The notes under the pieces: model-generated
Database searches by the model: none
What the model saw: only the letters and a program-made list of their open reading frames with translations
What the model was told of the DNA's origin: nothing
Part shown: positions 12,301 through 26,100 of the stretch, one piece after another
Numbering within the stretch: position 1 is the first letter of the stretch
Layout: every line of letters begins with the position of its first letter
From: Dipylidium caninum
Taxonomy: Eukaryota > Platyhelminthes > Cestoda > Cyclophyllidea > Dipylidiidae
Direction: 5' to 3'
Length of the DNA stretch: 64,000 nt
NCBI GenBank assembly: GCA_017562135.1
Contig: QEYB01001046.1
Span: forward strand, 2,976,001 to 3,040,000
Made by a program: the position numbers and the translations under genes

Positions 12301-15300
12301 TCCTCTTTGGCGACTGCAAATACATTTTCTCTAAACGGCCACTACGGTCCGCCACTCTCGTACGCAAAGCATAATCCCTGGGTTTAAATGGGGCTTATCT
12401 GGCTTTCGGTGGACACTTCAGGCTGCTTTGGAAGCTTGGCAGGAGTTTAGAGCTGTTCGCGGCCACCCCCAAACATCTTATCGCAGCCCATCCAAAGGCC
12501 ATGTTTCATCCACTGCGATACGGACTGAATTCCTGCCATGTTCGAGTTGCGCGTCACACACCAGAACCGTCGGTACTTGCCCCAGAGCGCAAACACTCAT
12601 AGCCTCTCACAGGGAACACTCAGATTTGTCGACGAGGTTGTGCAGGACGCGACTCCGCTTTACGAGGCAACAATGTCCCTCGAGCACTTCCAGTTAGCTA
12701 TGGTAATGAAGAAGACATCTCGTCAGTATGAAAATTTGCCTGCAAAAATGGCCCAAAACGAATTCTAGGCGAATTGATCCAGGAAGAAAGAGGCGAGCAA
12801 TAATTCCTATCAGGTTATCAGAAAAATGGCAAAGGCGAGGGGACTGCAAGTCAGGGAACTCACCGCACAAACTAGGGGCGACGACTTTAGTGCTTTCATT
12901 CATTGAGGGGAGACGTGAAGAGCAGCGAAACCCCTTAGGCCTTCGAGGCTGCTGGCAGGGCGGGGAGGCAACGAGCCCTTCGGACGCGAACTGCCTCGTA
13001 GCGCATTAGCTACATTGGAGGGAAGAAAGTTGCCGCCGTTTACCGCATAAGAATGACTTGATTTGGGCGTGGCTGGAGGCCAATGCCAGTTTTACCTGTT
13101 GAAAGCGATATAAAGTGTAGCTAAATTGAGCGAAAAGCATGTCCACTGGGAGGTTTTTACTCAGATAAATGTGGTCTTTCATGGAAATTAGAGCTTTTTC
13201 TTCAGTCCTCAGAATTAATATGCGGGCGAATGTGGACGTCCTTTTCATGAATAGCACTCGAGGAATTCAAGTTGGTATCGCTGTGAAGTCGCGCCTCGTG
13301 TGAGGTAAACTCGCCTTTGTTGATTGCTGATCCGAAATTCGACATGGAAGCGAATGGTAGCTGCGAGAGGAGACCTGCCCCCTCTTCTATAAGGCAGTCT
13401 TCTGAAATGCCAGCAAAACATTTTGATTACTCCCTTTGATGACTGGCGTGTGAATTTAGCCACCAAGCGCCCCATTCGAGGAGCCTTGCTCTCTCCCGCA
13501 GAGGCCTAGCTGCTTGTCCCTCCACTGCACCAACTCCTTTGCATTCAAGTCAGGCCTTAAGCCGGCAAAGGTGTCCGTGGCATTTCGGGATCCCTGAATT
13601 TTGCGCAGCCACAGTAGATGGCAAAGGTTAGACCTGCGAGACGATATATTTCTATCTCCTCGATACTTTTATATTTTCAGTCTCAACGGACCACCTCCCT
13701 TCAGAAAAGTTGGCCATTTAACTTCACCGACCATAGTATAGCTGGCAGGCCCTTCCCTATGGTAGCTCTGAAACGGATTCAGGGACGGATTCTTGTCCCT
13801 TTCACTCACCCAAACGGTCTATGGTATTGACTGCTTTAAGGCCTCTACTTTTACAATATGACGCAGTAGAAAAGCTATGGGAGATAATTTAATGGAGCTG
13901 CTGCCTGTCTTGACCCGGGAGGATACCTATGGAACCAGATAATCGGGACTAAATCCTCTACTAGGTGAGACGGGACAACAGGAAAACTGTTAAGGACAAA
14001 ATGGCGTGGACTATCGAATAGGCATATATGACAACGTCCCATGCAATGTGAACTCTCTCAACTAAATCACAGAAATGATTATTTAATTTTGCGCTCTTCG
14101 CAAAAACCGCTAGAACGGAGAAAGCGGTAGTGCCATCGCAAATCCCCTTAAGGAGGCATGGAGAAGGGACCATCAGGTCTGGCAAGGTGGTCCGGGAGGT
14201 GACATTTCCTCTGATCCACGTCCATAGACCGGCTCCTTCGTCATCTCTCTCAGGCAGGTGGGGGCGTCAGCACTTTGATGATGGCGCTCCCCCGACGCAT
14301 GTTTTGGTATGGACCAAATGCCAAAAGGCTAAGCCCTCTAAAGTTGTTGGTGCGCATGTTATACTCTAATCGTATAAGAAACTCTTCCCCTTCGTAGGAG
14401 GAACACAGTGCTTTGCAGTCAAAACCACCAATTTGGCGCTCGATTATATTTCCGCGATCAGTGACCCGAGGTACTGTCAGAACTGTCTGGGCGCAGTTAA
14501 AATGTTAGGCTGTGCTGACGGGGTCATATACGCCCAAATGCAAGCGATGATTGATTATCTCCAAATCACTGAGGTAATAGAAGGCTGTTTGATGCAACGT
14601 AGGGCCAAAGGATTTGTAGGAGAAATTTATTGCCCTCTAATCAAGTCGCTGTGTGGGAGATAACAGAAATAAGTGCATTTGCGGGGACTGAGGGGAGACT
14701 GGCGACATTGGCTCACATCGGCTAGCCCGGCCGGGAAAGTAGGCCGTGCACGGCGTTATCCGATGTCCCGGCAACACTCCCAATCGGCGTTTTCTGCTCC
14801 AATCAAGTGATTCCCCTTTTCGTCCCGCAGGCAGAAAGAATCAGAGGATGGGAGACTGACAGGTGAGCTGGGCTGAGGGTGAATATTGCGCAAAATCAGT
14901 GGTCGTTTTCGTCGTGGCCTCAGAGAAAAAAATCTCCCAATTTTGTTGCGCAAGCGACCGCGAACGCCACACCGGAGGCTGACATGAAGTCAGACCTCCC
15001 AGCTGCCTCACCCATATTCTAACGGCGATTTCTATTTGATTGTGGGAAGATTAGGGTTTATCGTACCACCTTCCATATTTCCATACTCCACACTGGGAAA
15101 ATAGCCTTCCATCTTAGTTGTGGATGCTTTACAACTTATATTGCCCTCGTCGCAATTAGGTATTTATTTTGTCAGTTTTCCGCTGACACTCCGCACCCGC
15201 ACACAAGTTTGAGTTGGGGTGGTTCACCCGCCAATTCGAAGAAATGTGAGAATGGGACTATTTCCGCCCCACCCGCCGCAAGGGGATGCATTCACACCCA

Positions 15301-18300
15301 CTTTCACCTTAATATGACTCTAAGTCTTGCGACCCATAGGTGCCCCAGTTAAACGTGCGCAACACCGTAGTCTTTTGGGATGCTTCTATGGATGTGAAAG
15401 CAAAGGCCGGCGCAGGTAAATTGTCGGCATTCACCATCCCTTTATCATCTCTGTCGACAAACGGTCACCGAAGGTTGAGAGAGCATTCGGGAAGAACTAA
15501 TGCGACTCTAATTCTAGTTCCGGTTGTCGAGCAAAATCGTTGGTTGACTATGCATTAAAGAAAGTATTCTACAAACGTGCAGACCATTTGTGCATGCCGA
15601 CGGCGGGAAGGGAATGGCGCCTTGACCACCCGCTTGCGTGAGACTCTCGAAACTCCCTACTGGCAAGTGGATCGTCGCCTTTAAAGGCCTTCTCTACACC
15701 CTAGTCAATGACTGATGGTGTCATTCGTACATGTGATTTGCCAACTTTCAACCATTTTTGGCCTAAAAATCTTCTGGCCAAAGCTTAGTCGTCGATTGTC
15801 ATCACTCGTTCTTGGAAGAAATGAAAGGGCCAAAGGTAAGAAGAATGCAATCGTAAGTGGGAACGCTTATCTCGTAACTACTGCCTTCGTGAATGATTTC
15901 ACTCGGGGGAGGCGACAATACTCCTCGGTGGAGGCTAGAAAGCCCCTCTCTGCCAGACCTCCGCTCCTCAGCGCCTCCATTCTCCAAAAAGTATGACCCT
16001 GTGGTGGCATGAATGTGTCGACAGTCTTCATGTTCAGCAGGAGGAAGCGGACTAGCAAAGGTCGCCACTATTACACCAACGGAAACAGACGTCAAATTTA
16101 TGCGGAGACAAAGATGTTTGCCTGCCGCAAACAGACTCGCCATAAACGCATTTAGCGAAGTACGCCTCCGTCGCAAAGAGATAGGTTTTGGAATCTGGCA
16201 AATGAAGTTGTTTGTCAATTTTTGATGCCTATTAAACACCAAATTATTAGAGCACTAATCACCGAGTGCAGCATCCGTCCAATTTGCATATCACTAAAAA
16301 TGCGATTTTGCCCATGGCTTTTAAGGGAGGCGGGAGGAAGTTTCGCGCCGAAGAAGTCTGGGCAAACGTCCTGATTGTGAATTTATCCTGTCGACAATTC
16401 ATCAAATTTAGAAGGATTTGGCCCCGCTAACTTGGCATTAGGTGAACGAAGCTGCTCTTACGCCAACGGGAACGACTGCAGTCACGCCAGGACAAGCATT
16501 CGAGTCTCCACAAGGCTGGATGTCGCGAGGTCACTCAAGTCGCAAAATTCCACTGACTTGACAGAGGAAAATCCCGTAGGCAATCGTTAGAATTTGGATA
16601 CCTCAGCAACAATTTTTTCGCTGTTTGCACATAAAACAGCCTTTTCAACGAAGTCTCCAGCTGTTGCGATGCAACTTTGACAAAGCGGCGACATAAGGTT
16701 GAAAAAACTCATTTGACACTTTGCTCACAAAATACACGCTTCATTCATCGTTGGTACGCAAACTCACTGAGCTTGGCAAAGAGTAAACTCTTTTTGTCCA
16801 CTCTGTCCGTTCCGTGTTCAGCGCGTCAACCATAGCAAAAACTAAAGCGCAAAACATCTCCGGTCGCCGAGCGGCCACAACGGCTCCTTCCTGGCCACCG
16901 CAACCACTCCAGCTGACAGAAGAGAGGGGAAAGTGGCCTCCGCACAGCGAGTATGCCTTACATTATGAAAGTTCGCGACTCCGCTCAAAAAGACAATGCC
17001 GAGGGCAACAGTCCCGGCATTATGGGAGGCTTTGGTTGCTCTCTGAAGATGTTCATTAAAAGGCAATCGGACAATTGGAGGGCTGCACTTGGCGAAGCAA
17101 AAGTGAGGGCTTGTCAGTACTGGATGGCCTTTGAAGTCCTCGCAAAGCTATTTACAGCATTACATCTTGTTTGCAAGTGAGCGAAGAATAAAGCAGTAAT
17201 AGTGAAAGACATTTCAAAGCGCCATTTAAACGGAGATAATTCATTTGATCGTACTTTTAATCTGATACACTGAGGGGTTGACTTTTCTCGACTTCATTGC
17301 AGGATGAGGTAGATATTAGAACTCTGAAAGAAACCCTGGTGACATTTTGAATTTTTCGTTAACGCCTTTACACGGCAGTGCTACGCATCCTCTGGTGCCA
17401 CCGAACTTCACTGCAGAGTTTTGCCCCTGCAGCAAACTAGCAAAGCGGGAGACGGTGCAGCGACACTCCGCGCTCTGTCGCCCTGGCTGTGAACACCACC
17501 CTCCACCGGCGAGAATGCCGTCGTGAACAACTCGGTTCTTGGCATTCACCATCTTTCCACACACCTGAGATCAGTTGTCCCAACTTGTAAAATTTCGCCC
17601 CGAATTTTCGTAGTCGGATGAGGGGCAGGATATATTTCTTCTTAAAGGTTTTGATTTCCTTTTAATGTTCACAATAAAGGTGGTTTTCAAGCCGTTGAAG
17701 CGTACATTATGTGATACACTCCACCTTTCCAAATGCTCACCCTCGAAGGCCATCTGCGGTGCGGCTATAAAGTGCTCGAGGTGTTTCATCACCTTTATTA
17801 TTAGTTGAGATGTTCCTTGGCTCACAACGGCGGCTTATCAAAGAGAGGATGATACTAATGCTGCTCTCTGCATATCTAAGGTGCGACAGGTGATAGGCCA
17901 GACGATGGGCAATAACTTGGCTGATGCCCAGCGCCGTTACGAGCTTCTTAATTCGCAGCACTTAACTGCACATGGAGCACTTTTCCTACCTGCCTGCCTC
18001 CTCTTCCCCTTGCTCATGCCTCTTCCGCTTTCCACCGCAGTCTGAGATACCTCGAGAGAGCCAGGGAATAAGTGCGCTCCCACACCAGCCGCATCTCAGT
18101 AGGATGTGGACGCATGCTCATTCCCCCCCCCGTGAATGCCTCGTTCAGCTGACTGCAGGTCACAGAAAAAGTTACCCACTATTTGATTTCGAAAGCTCGC
18201 CTATTCTACCCACGCTCCGCCCGATAGACCTTAATTGTGGCCACCTCATTTCCGAATATGAACAAATTTCAACGAGGGAGGCTAGTAGAAAGTTGTTTCC

Positions 18301-20128
18301 GAGCTGGGGTTTGCATTTGAAGAGTGATGCCTATAAAATTCAGGGAATGGGGCAACGTGAACACTTAGCCGTCCCCAAAATCCGAAGCAGGCAATTTCGG
18401 CAACGAGACACCTGTAGCAGCACCGTGCGATCTCGAGCCGCCTCCCCTCCGCTCGGAGCATCGCAGCGCACTGCCACCACCCGTGGGACATGGCAGTCTC
18501 CCACCGCACAATCCCGCTTCCAGTTTCGTCCGAGTTTTAACTAAGTTTTTACTATGGAGAGATGGTCCCACTTTTAATCTGTTCTGCATCATCTAAAAAA
18601 GAAGCTACCGCAGCTTGGCAGGGAAGCTCCTCTGTTTGTGATCCGCACCTTAACTGCTACCGGTTTATCCGGCTTCAACCTCAGTTATTGTCATAGGGGA
18701 AGAAGCCAAAACCCGCTCTCCGATTAACTCCCCTCACCAGGGCTACAGTACACCCTCGGAAGTATTTTCTCGCCTTGCTATATCAGATTGCATTTCTCTA
18801 GTCAGTAGTAGGTGCCTCGGTCGCCCGGGAGGGGCGTATTCGTCGCGTATTTGACATTTTGTAGAATTTTTGCGTTTGAAAAGAACAAGCAAACCGTACT
18901 AATACAAAGCGGGAGTAAATAAAGCCTAACTTCAAAATACTCTCAGGGCAAAAGTGAAATACAGTTCGACTCTCCTCAGATCGACCAGAACAGGCTACTC
19001 GTGTAAGAGATTAGGCTCCGTTCCATTCTTGAGAGTCAGAAAGGGGATCAAATTACGCAGTTCGGGGGAACGACGCCAAATCAAACGGAAAACAGGCCAT
19101 TCCGAAAGACGACTTATTACATGCTTGGGATAGCACTACCACTAGCTCCGACGGTTTACTTGACATCAACGTAACAACCACTCATGGAACATCTGCCGAT
19201 GTCGAGGCGGATTTCGCTTGCTATTCTGTGGGTGATCGAGCGTAAGCAAAAGTTGTTTACCATGTCAAAGAGACATGCGTTTTGCTTTTAGGAAGACGAT
19301 CGTGGTTTTCAAAGACACCCAAATCTCCGCTTCTTCCCATGAGCATTGCAATGCCACTTGATTTCACGACTGACTCGAACGGATGCGGGAACTTTCATAC
19401 TTGAGAAGAAAAAGTACACTTTCCTCCGCTTCCCAAGGAAATGTGGACAACCTCTCGAAGATAAATCACACTTACAAGGAAGTAAATACCCTCCAGCACA
19501 AAGAAGGCAAGTTTACAGTCCTTCTCCCTTGATGACGAAAATCGACCTTTCGGTGATTCCCTCGGCGATGGGCATTTTTCTCCTCGTGATGGAAGGGAAT
19601 GACAAAACTGGTTGCAGACTCAAGACATTCGAACCGACAGACTGGCGAGGAAGTCGACAGAAAGAACAAGAAAGCTCATTGTACACCCCTATGAACAGTT
19701 CTAACGAATAAGAAGCCTGCGCAAAATAGAAAATAACACAAGTACGGCTATACCTTTAACCAGATGATTTGCTTCCTTTCTTCCATTGCCGAGAAAAATT
19801 TCTTCAAAATTAGCGCCTGCTAAAAATTCCTACATGCTAGGCCGTTTTTGAGACGCCAAATCTGAAGACTAAGGAAAGAAAGGAGAGGGGAAATTGCGAC
19901 CACAGACCACAGGGGTTAAACTTGACCTGCTGACAACACCTAAGTTTACTACAAAAATGAAGTAAGTCCCTCTCCAACAACCTTGCTGGACATTCATAGG
20001 TGCAAACAGAGCACTCAGTCCCTGGCCTAATCGTACGTGTAAGCCTCAGGGAGAATAAACGAAGGTGCATATTACTTATATCAACACAATGCCGTATATA
20101 TAGATATATATAGACATGTTGTTTGCCA
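9321..20128. other. Gene-poor intergenic stretch between the receptor and the zinc-finger gene
   Basis: No supported gene. The longest open frames (about 190 codons at 17972-18544 on + and 146 codons at 15802-16242 on -) have low-information Ser/Pro/Arg-rich content and no domain, codon-use or splice support. The stretch contains a TGCC microsatellite at 9933-9958, a nine-C run near 18123, and an alternating TA tract near 20094-20113 just past the zinc-finger stop codon. The 3' UTRs of the receptor and of the zinc-finger gene presumably occupy the two ends. Confidence 0.6.
9933..9958. repeat. (TGCC)6 microsatellite
   Basis: Six perfect TGCC units plus a partial seventh, read directly in non-coding sequence. 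Confidence 0.95.
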
Positions 20129-23100
20129 TTATATACTGTCTTCAACCTCTTGATGATCATAGGCAGAATACCCCTCATGGACAAGACCAGTGACACCGGA
20201 GGCAGTGATGCAGGCGGATGAGGCCAAGGGGCAAGAAGCGCTCCAGAATGGCTGAAATGCAGTTGAAACATTGACTCCAGCATTGGCAATAAGGGTTGTT
20301 GTCTCCTCAAAGGCGCTAGTTACTATGGGTACGAGGGAGAGGCAGTCGGAGGATGGCAAGGCGTGTAACTCTTCGGCCCCGCCTCCATTTCCCCCGCCAC
20401 CGGCCCTGTCGGCACCGCCAGCACCGTCGCCTGCGCCACCACCGATAAGATAACCAACGGAGAAGTTGTTCCCCCCAACACCAACAACCCCTCCGCCTTC
20501 CACATCCTCCTCTGCTCCGACCACCTCACATGTCAGGAAGTCGCAGATAAGATCGTCTGCGGGCACTGCATTGGTCTGACCAAGATCGTCAACGTCTTCA
20601 TCAGAGCGCCAGAGGTGAGTGGTGGGCGGGTGAGAGGTCACATCCGTCACCGCCGTCGACGTTGTCTGAGGCGGGGGCGGAGGAGGCGGCGCATTGTGTT
20701 CCTCGAGCTGAGTGGGAGGGGAGGGGGGAGGTAGAAAGGAGGAGAAGAAGTCGCTGACACAAGGCAGTACGGTGTCTCCACGCAAAGTAGCAAGGGAATG
20801 TGGTGGAGGGGGTGGCGATGTGGGCTGATGTGGATGTGATGGGGGTGATGGATGGTGGACAAGGAGGCCTTCTTCGGTAATGGTAGTAGTTGAGGCGGTA
20901 GATGGAATCCATCCTGCCTCCGTTTCGAAAGCGACTACGTAGACAGGCTCGAGACTGGTTGTGGTTGTCGCTGAGGAGCAAAGCGGATCACCAGCCGCCT
21001 AGATGCAAAGACAAAAATTAAAACGAGCAACGTTAAGAACAATAGGAGAGATGACAGAGATGACGCAGGAAAAAAGTTTCAAAGCATGGTCGTCCAAGAA
21101 TTCGAGAATATGAACAAACAAGCGGCGAAGGCGACAGTGCCTCAAAATCAATTTAAAAGCACCTTAAAAACGATGGATTTTGAAAAGGAGTGTTAACTGG
21201 TATAATGCGAGGGATTCGGGAGAAAAGCAATCTTTTCAAAATATTTGACAAGGCTGATCAGCAAACAAGAAAAAATGTGAGAAATATTCAAGTAGAAAGG
21301 GGTTGACACAAAGGAACAGACCTTCAACAAGGTTTAATCTGCAGTAATTATTGTTCCAGATTGAAAACAACGAATGCTTTTTACTGTGATAACAACTTTT
21401 GACTGTATTCAGGCATGAGAAAACATACAAATTTCATGTGTGGTTGACGTACACGAGAAACTAGCAGAAGATCCAGAACTGTTCACGATACAGCTTGCGA
21501 TCTATTCCCTATTCACTCCTAAGCTATCTTAACGTTTTATTCTTGGCAGGGAGTTGAAGGAGCAGGTGTATACCAAGATTTCATCTGTTTCAACCATTTT
21601 TGACATTGTCACCCCAATGCCAAAGCGGATTAGAAACTGGAATGAAAGAAACTAAACGAAAACAGTTATTAAAACCTGATTAGCCTACTGACTATCAAAG
21701 TACTTCTTATCCCAACAGTCAAAGCTTTAGTTAGACAGGAATGAACAGACCAAGACCAACAAAAAAGCAATCACAATTCTGATCTGTTGTTCTACTTGTT
21801 GCTTTTCCATTTTTTACGATATTTCCTTGCTCTGAAAGGTTGTCTGTAATGACTGCTCTAATATTGCCCGGAAAGGTACAAAAATGGAGAGTTATCGTAA
21901 ATGATGACTGCCAACCTTTACGTAAAGAAGGCCAATCAACAAGCTTCATTCTGTAAGGATAAAAACTTAGTCAAAACCAACTTTGAGTGAACGAATTCGG
22001 CTTAGGTAAGTGAGATTTCTGCGCATACGTACAGAATGCACACGCGCGGCTTCATAGTCCCACAATGGTTCCAAGCTTGATGTCATCACAGTCTCTGAAG
22101 GCAGTGCCTGCGACTGCTGGTTTTCATGTTGATGCAATCGTTGCTGCTGCAAGGGAGCTTTCGTGGCTTGTTCCTTCGGACGAGAGGCCTTCTGTGGTCG
22201 TCCACGTCCTCGTCGATTGCCGCTGTTGGTGATGGAGTGCACGGAATCCTTGTGGCGTTTTAGGTTACTCATGCGATTGAAGGAGGCATTACATTGGTTA
22301 CACAGGAATGAAATGTTTCTATGGGTTTTCTGGTGACGATTGAGGGTTCCAGGGGTCTGAAGGGCAAAATGACACTAGGGACCATTAATGCTCAAACTTT
22401 TCCAACGTTACTCATTGGTTGCCGAGAGAATTCCTAAAATAAATGCTTCTATCACAATTCCTTTTTTCCTTCGCAAATGTTCCCATGGCATCTTCCGCAA
22501 TTCATCTCCATCTCCTTAGTATATCCCTGTAAATTGCTTAATAATGCAAAATTCGTTACGCCGGGAAGATGATAAATTCAAACTTCTGGATGAGAATAAG
22601 CACCATAAGTGTGTGTATTTATGTACAGGAACGAAATAGGAGAAATAAAAGAAGCAATGAAGAAATAAGTACGGAAAATGCTACAAAGGTTGGTCGTGTG
22701 TCAAACGCAGAAATACTAATAGGGCAGAAATACCCAAAGCGGGTCGGGCGTACTGATGATTAATGAGGACAGTTGAGAAAAGCCTAAATACCAAATTCGT
22801 GGGCAGATTTTAGTCGTCCCGAGTCAGAAACTAATCTCGCGACGAGTTGTCAGGGCAAATTGGCGTACCATCCTTCACGCACCAAACAAAAGTGCTTGGC
22901 TTAACATCTCACTAGCAAAACTGCTAGGGCTGAGGCAATGTTTATTCGAAATATAAAATCTCTTGGCAGAGGCACCTTGCGCGTTTAAATAAATTTGACA
23001 GGTGTCCCAAATACGAACGGAGATTTACAGACGGACACTAAAAACGGACAATTTGCCAAGAATTGTTGCAAGCACGCTTCCACGCCTCGGGAAAGTATTC

Positions 23101-26100
23101 TCAATTCAAGACGCAAGGGAGTGTAGAATGGCGTTGTTAAAACATCTTCCGTTTCTTTAGTGAAAAGTGCTGTCTCCATTACACTCAAAATCGCCGCGTC
23201 CAAATATGCAGAGCGCAGAAAAAGGCGGTGCTACTCTTTGAAAGACTAGTCTTTTGAACCCCCAATCCCCTAAGCTTTGTACGATGAGAGCACCCTAAGC
23301 CTGGAGTATGGCTCAAAGACTTGCGAACAAATTATTTCCTTAGTAAAACGACAGTCGATAATGAACGTAAACATTTATGCCAGCGAGGAGCCTAACGAAA
23401 AGAAAGATAACTTCGAAATATAATAAACACAATAACAAGTTGCTACCGCAGGGAATAAAAACGCCAAAGGGACGTTCTGCAATTTGTTTACTTCAAAACA
23501 ACCACACACGAGCGTTCCTGCTAAAACCGGTGGAATCTCGGAGGGCGAAAACTGGATTTTGCCTGCGAACTATCAGACAAGAAGACAAATTTGATGTAAT
23601 AGTTGAGACCGAGTCCCAAATGCAAAAGCGGGCGTGAAACAAAATGTAGACAAATCGGGAAAAGCAAAAGAGTCAAACAGCCACCTTAGCGCAGTGATAG
23701 TCATTGCCTTTCAATTATAGAATGGGAAAAAAGAAGAAACAATTGTTGCGTTATGAAACAGAAATATCCGAAATCTGTGAAGAAAAATAATACTTGAAGT
23801 AGATAAAAATCGAAAATCATCAAGAAATTAAATATGGAAGTAACCGTGGCAAGTGCCTCAAGTTTGTTGGTTAGTAACGACTGAAAAATACCAGGTATGA
23901 CGTAAAAAGACGTGGTCAAGTCATGATCTCTAGTCCCTTCACTACACAGTCGAACATATGCCAAGAAATTGGATGATTTTGAACAAACAGTAAATGAAAA
24001 GTAAAATATTTGGTGTATTTGACCGTAAAAATGGAGGTTCAAAAAGACGAGGTGGACTATCGCAGTGAAGTAGATGATGACAACTACGACATCCGCAAAA
24101 AATCATACACGCAAAGGGAAGTAATTGCAAATACTCACGCCGAGCAGGAAGAGTGCTAAAATCCTCTACTCACCGACGAACCAACCAAATTATACTCAAT
24201 TTCGAGAGACGAAGGCAAAAGTCACACACCCCCTCAGTCGGTTGGCTGGGTGGTACGTGGAGAAACAATTAATATGATTGTTGTCTGGCACTGGAGATTT
24301 GTCGTATCAAGTGAACTTTCACTCTCAGCCACATTGTGCAAAGGACACTTGAAAAGTTGAAGTCAACTATTCAAGAGGACGGTCCCCCTCTTGTCATCCG
24401 CAATGGAAACGATGTAAAAAGTGAAGAAGGTGGAGATGTTAATTTGTGATTCATGAGAGAAGGAGAAATGTATTCATCGCTTTTTTTACATCTCGTCTGC
24501 GGATAAAGAAAGTGCATACCTGAAGATCAGTGAGTAAGTATAATGGTGATTGATAGAGTTGCCTTTACGGCTGAAAAAGTACACACTTGTGTAATTATTG
24601 GAAAGCTGTTTGGGCAATGAAATTTCACCAATTTACTGCCATACATGTTCACAGGTCGTTTCGACACTTCCTAAGGAGTGCCGATTGTTGTGCCCCAAAA
24701 GATCGTCACAATCTTTTGCAGTAAAGAAAAACATTGGCAAAATATTGCACACCTTCAAGGTCATTAAAGGATTCTCTTCCTAAAAGCCTTAACTTCCGCT
24801 CCACGAGGTTGTAAATTAAACAGCTTAACAATCAAAATGACCCGAATAGAATGGAGATTCTTTAGTAATGAAAGGATAGCATGAATATAGAGAAAATAAA
24901 AATATTCCTTTTATATGCAATGGAGAAGTTGTTTATTTGTACGGCTATGAGCACTAAATCCCAATGTCCAAATTTTCCTTTCGTAATTTAACGACCAAAC
25001 CCCGACTCTCATTTTATACATCACAACGTCTTTGAGACAAACTCGGACGTAAGCAGTACAAAGGAAGTAAATAAAGGGAAAACAGAAAGGGAATAAATGG
25101 AGGCGAATTGGGAAGGTGTTGGGAAGTGAGGGATGACGACTTACTTTGAAGGTGGCCTGGCAGTCGGGGCACTTGAAGTCGCGTTTGTCACTATGCCTGA
25201 AACGTACATGGTCGTCGAGTTCCTGCTTCGTAATGGCCCGGTGGTCACAATGCTACCGAGGCAAAGGCAAAGGGAAGTAAAACGATTTAAGTCAAGTTAA
25301 TTACTATATCCTAAGTACTCCTATCGTTGGGACTTTTGTGGAGTCTATGGCTATCTTTCGGACAACCAACCATCATAAAAGCAACGTGCACTGAGGGATG
25401 AAGAGAGCCAAATCTCCAGAAATAGGCTTTCTAATACCTTAAGCAGCCGCCCGGTTTTTGAGCTGGAAGAGATGTGTGCATATACGTCATCCACTTGAAA
25501 TAGTTGCTTGTTTGAAAAACGCTCCAAGCAAATCTTATTCATGGATGCACAATTAAAATATGGGGGGAAAGATGCAAAATAAGATTTTGTGAATACTGTC
25601 AGTCAACAAAATTACTGCAAAAATGCTCAACATGGTCTAGATAGCAGATGTTCTCTGTTACACTAGGCGCCAGTTGTTTGAATGGCACCAAAAGTGAGGC
25701 AATCCCAAAATATCAAAATTGGTTTATGTTCATCACTGAGAATGCTCGGGTCATAAAATTCGATGAAGCAAGGTAGAATACTCCCGAAGTGGATGCTCAG
25801 GAACCTGAACCGACTAATAAATTTCAAACATACCTATCGCTTTAGAACTTTAAACTCTTCACTCCATCATTCCTGCCATAAAACAAGACTTTATTCCTCG
25901 GACTGACATCTGCATTGTGCACGTACTCGGAAATGTCAAGCTATGCGCGAGAGTCCAGTACACATGATCATGGGCGTCTGGACTGTCGATCCACTCGCTC
26001 CCTTGTAAACAGGCCAAACATCAATGCCCACGTCCCACATTGTAAATCTTTTTCGACCTTGCGTTATTGGGTTACTAGCCTTCCTCCTCACTAAGGCAAC

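Noticed and set aside
15802..16242. 146-codon open frame on - strand
   Set aside because: No motif, no hydrophobic or repeat pattern, overlapped by other frames; treated as chance.
17972..18544. 190-codon open frame on + strand
   Set aside because: Longest frame in the left non-coding block, but Ser/Pro/Arg-rich with no domain or splice context. Overlapping frames on the other strand are similar, so chance in GC-richer DNA is likely.
20094..20113. TA-alternating tract as a possible TATA element
   Set aside because: It lies just past the stop codon of the minus-strand zinc-finger gene with no gene starting nearby; most likely 3' UTR simple sequence.
23680..23700. tRNA 5'-half-like string with a near-consensus box A (TAGCGCAGTGAT)
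   Set aside because: No anticodon or T-arm and no box B within the next 90 bases, so neither a tRNA nor a convincing SINE head.
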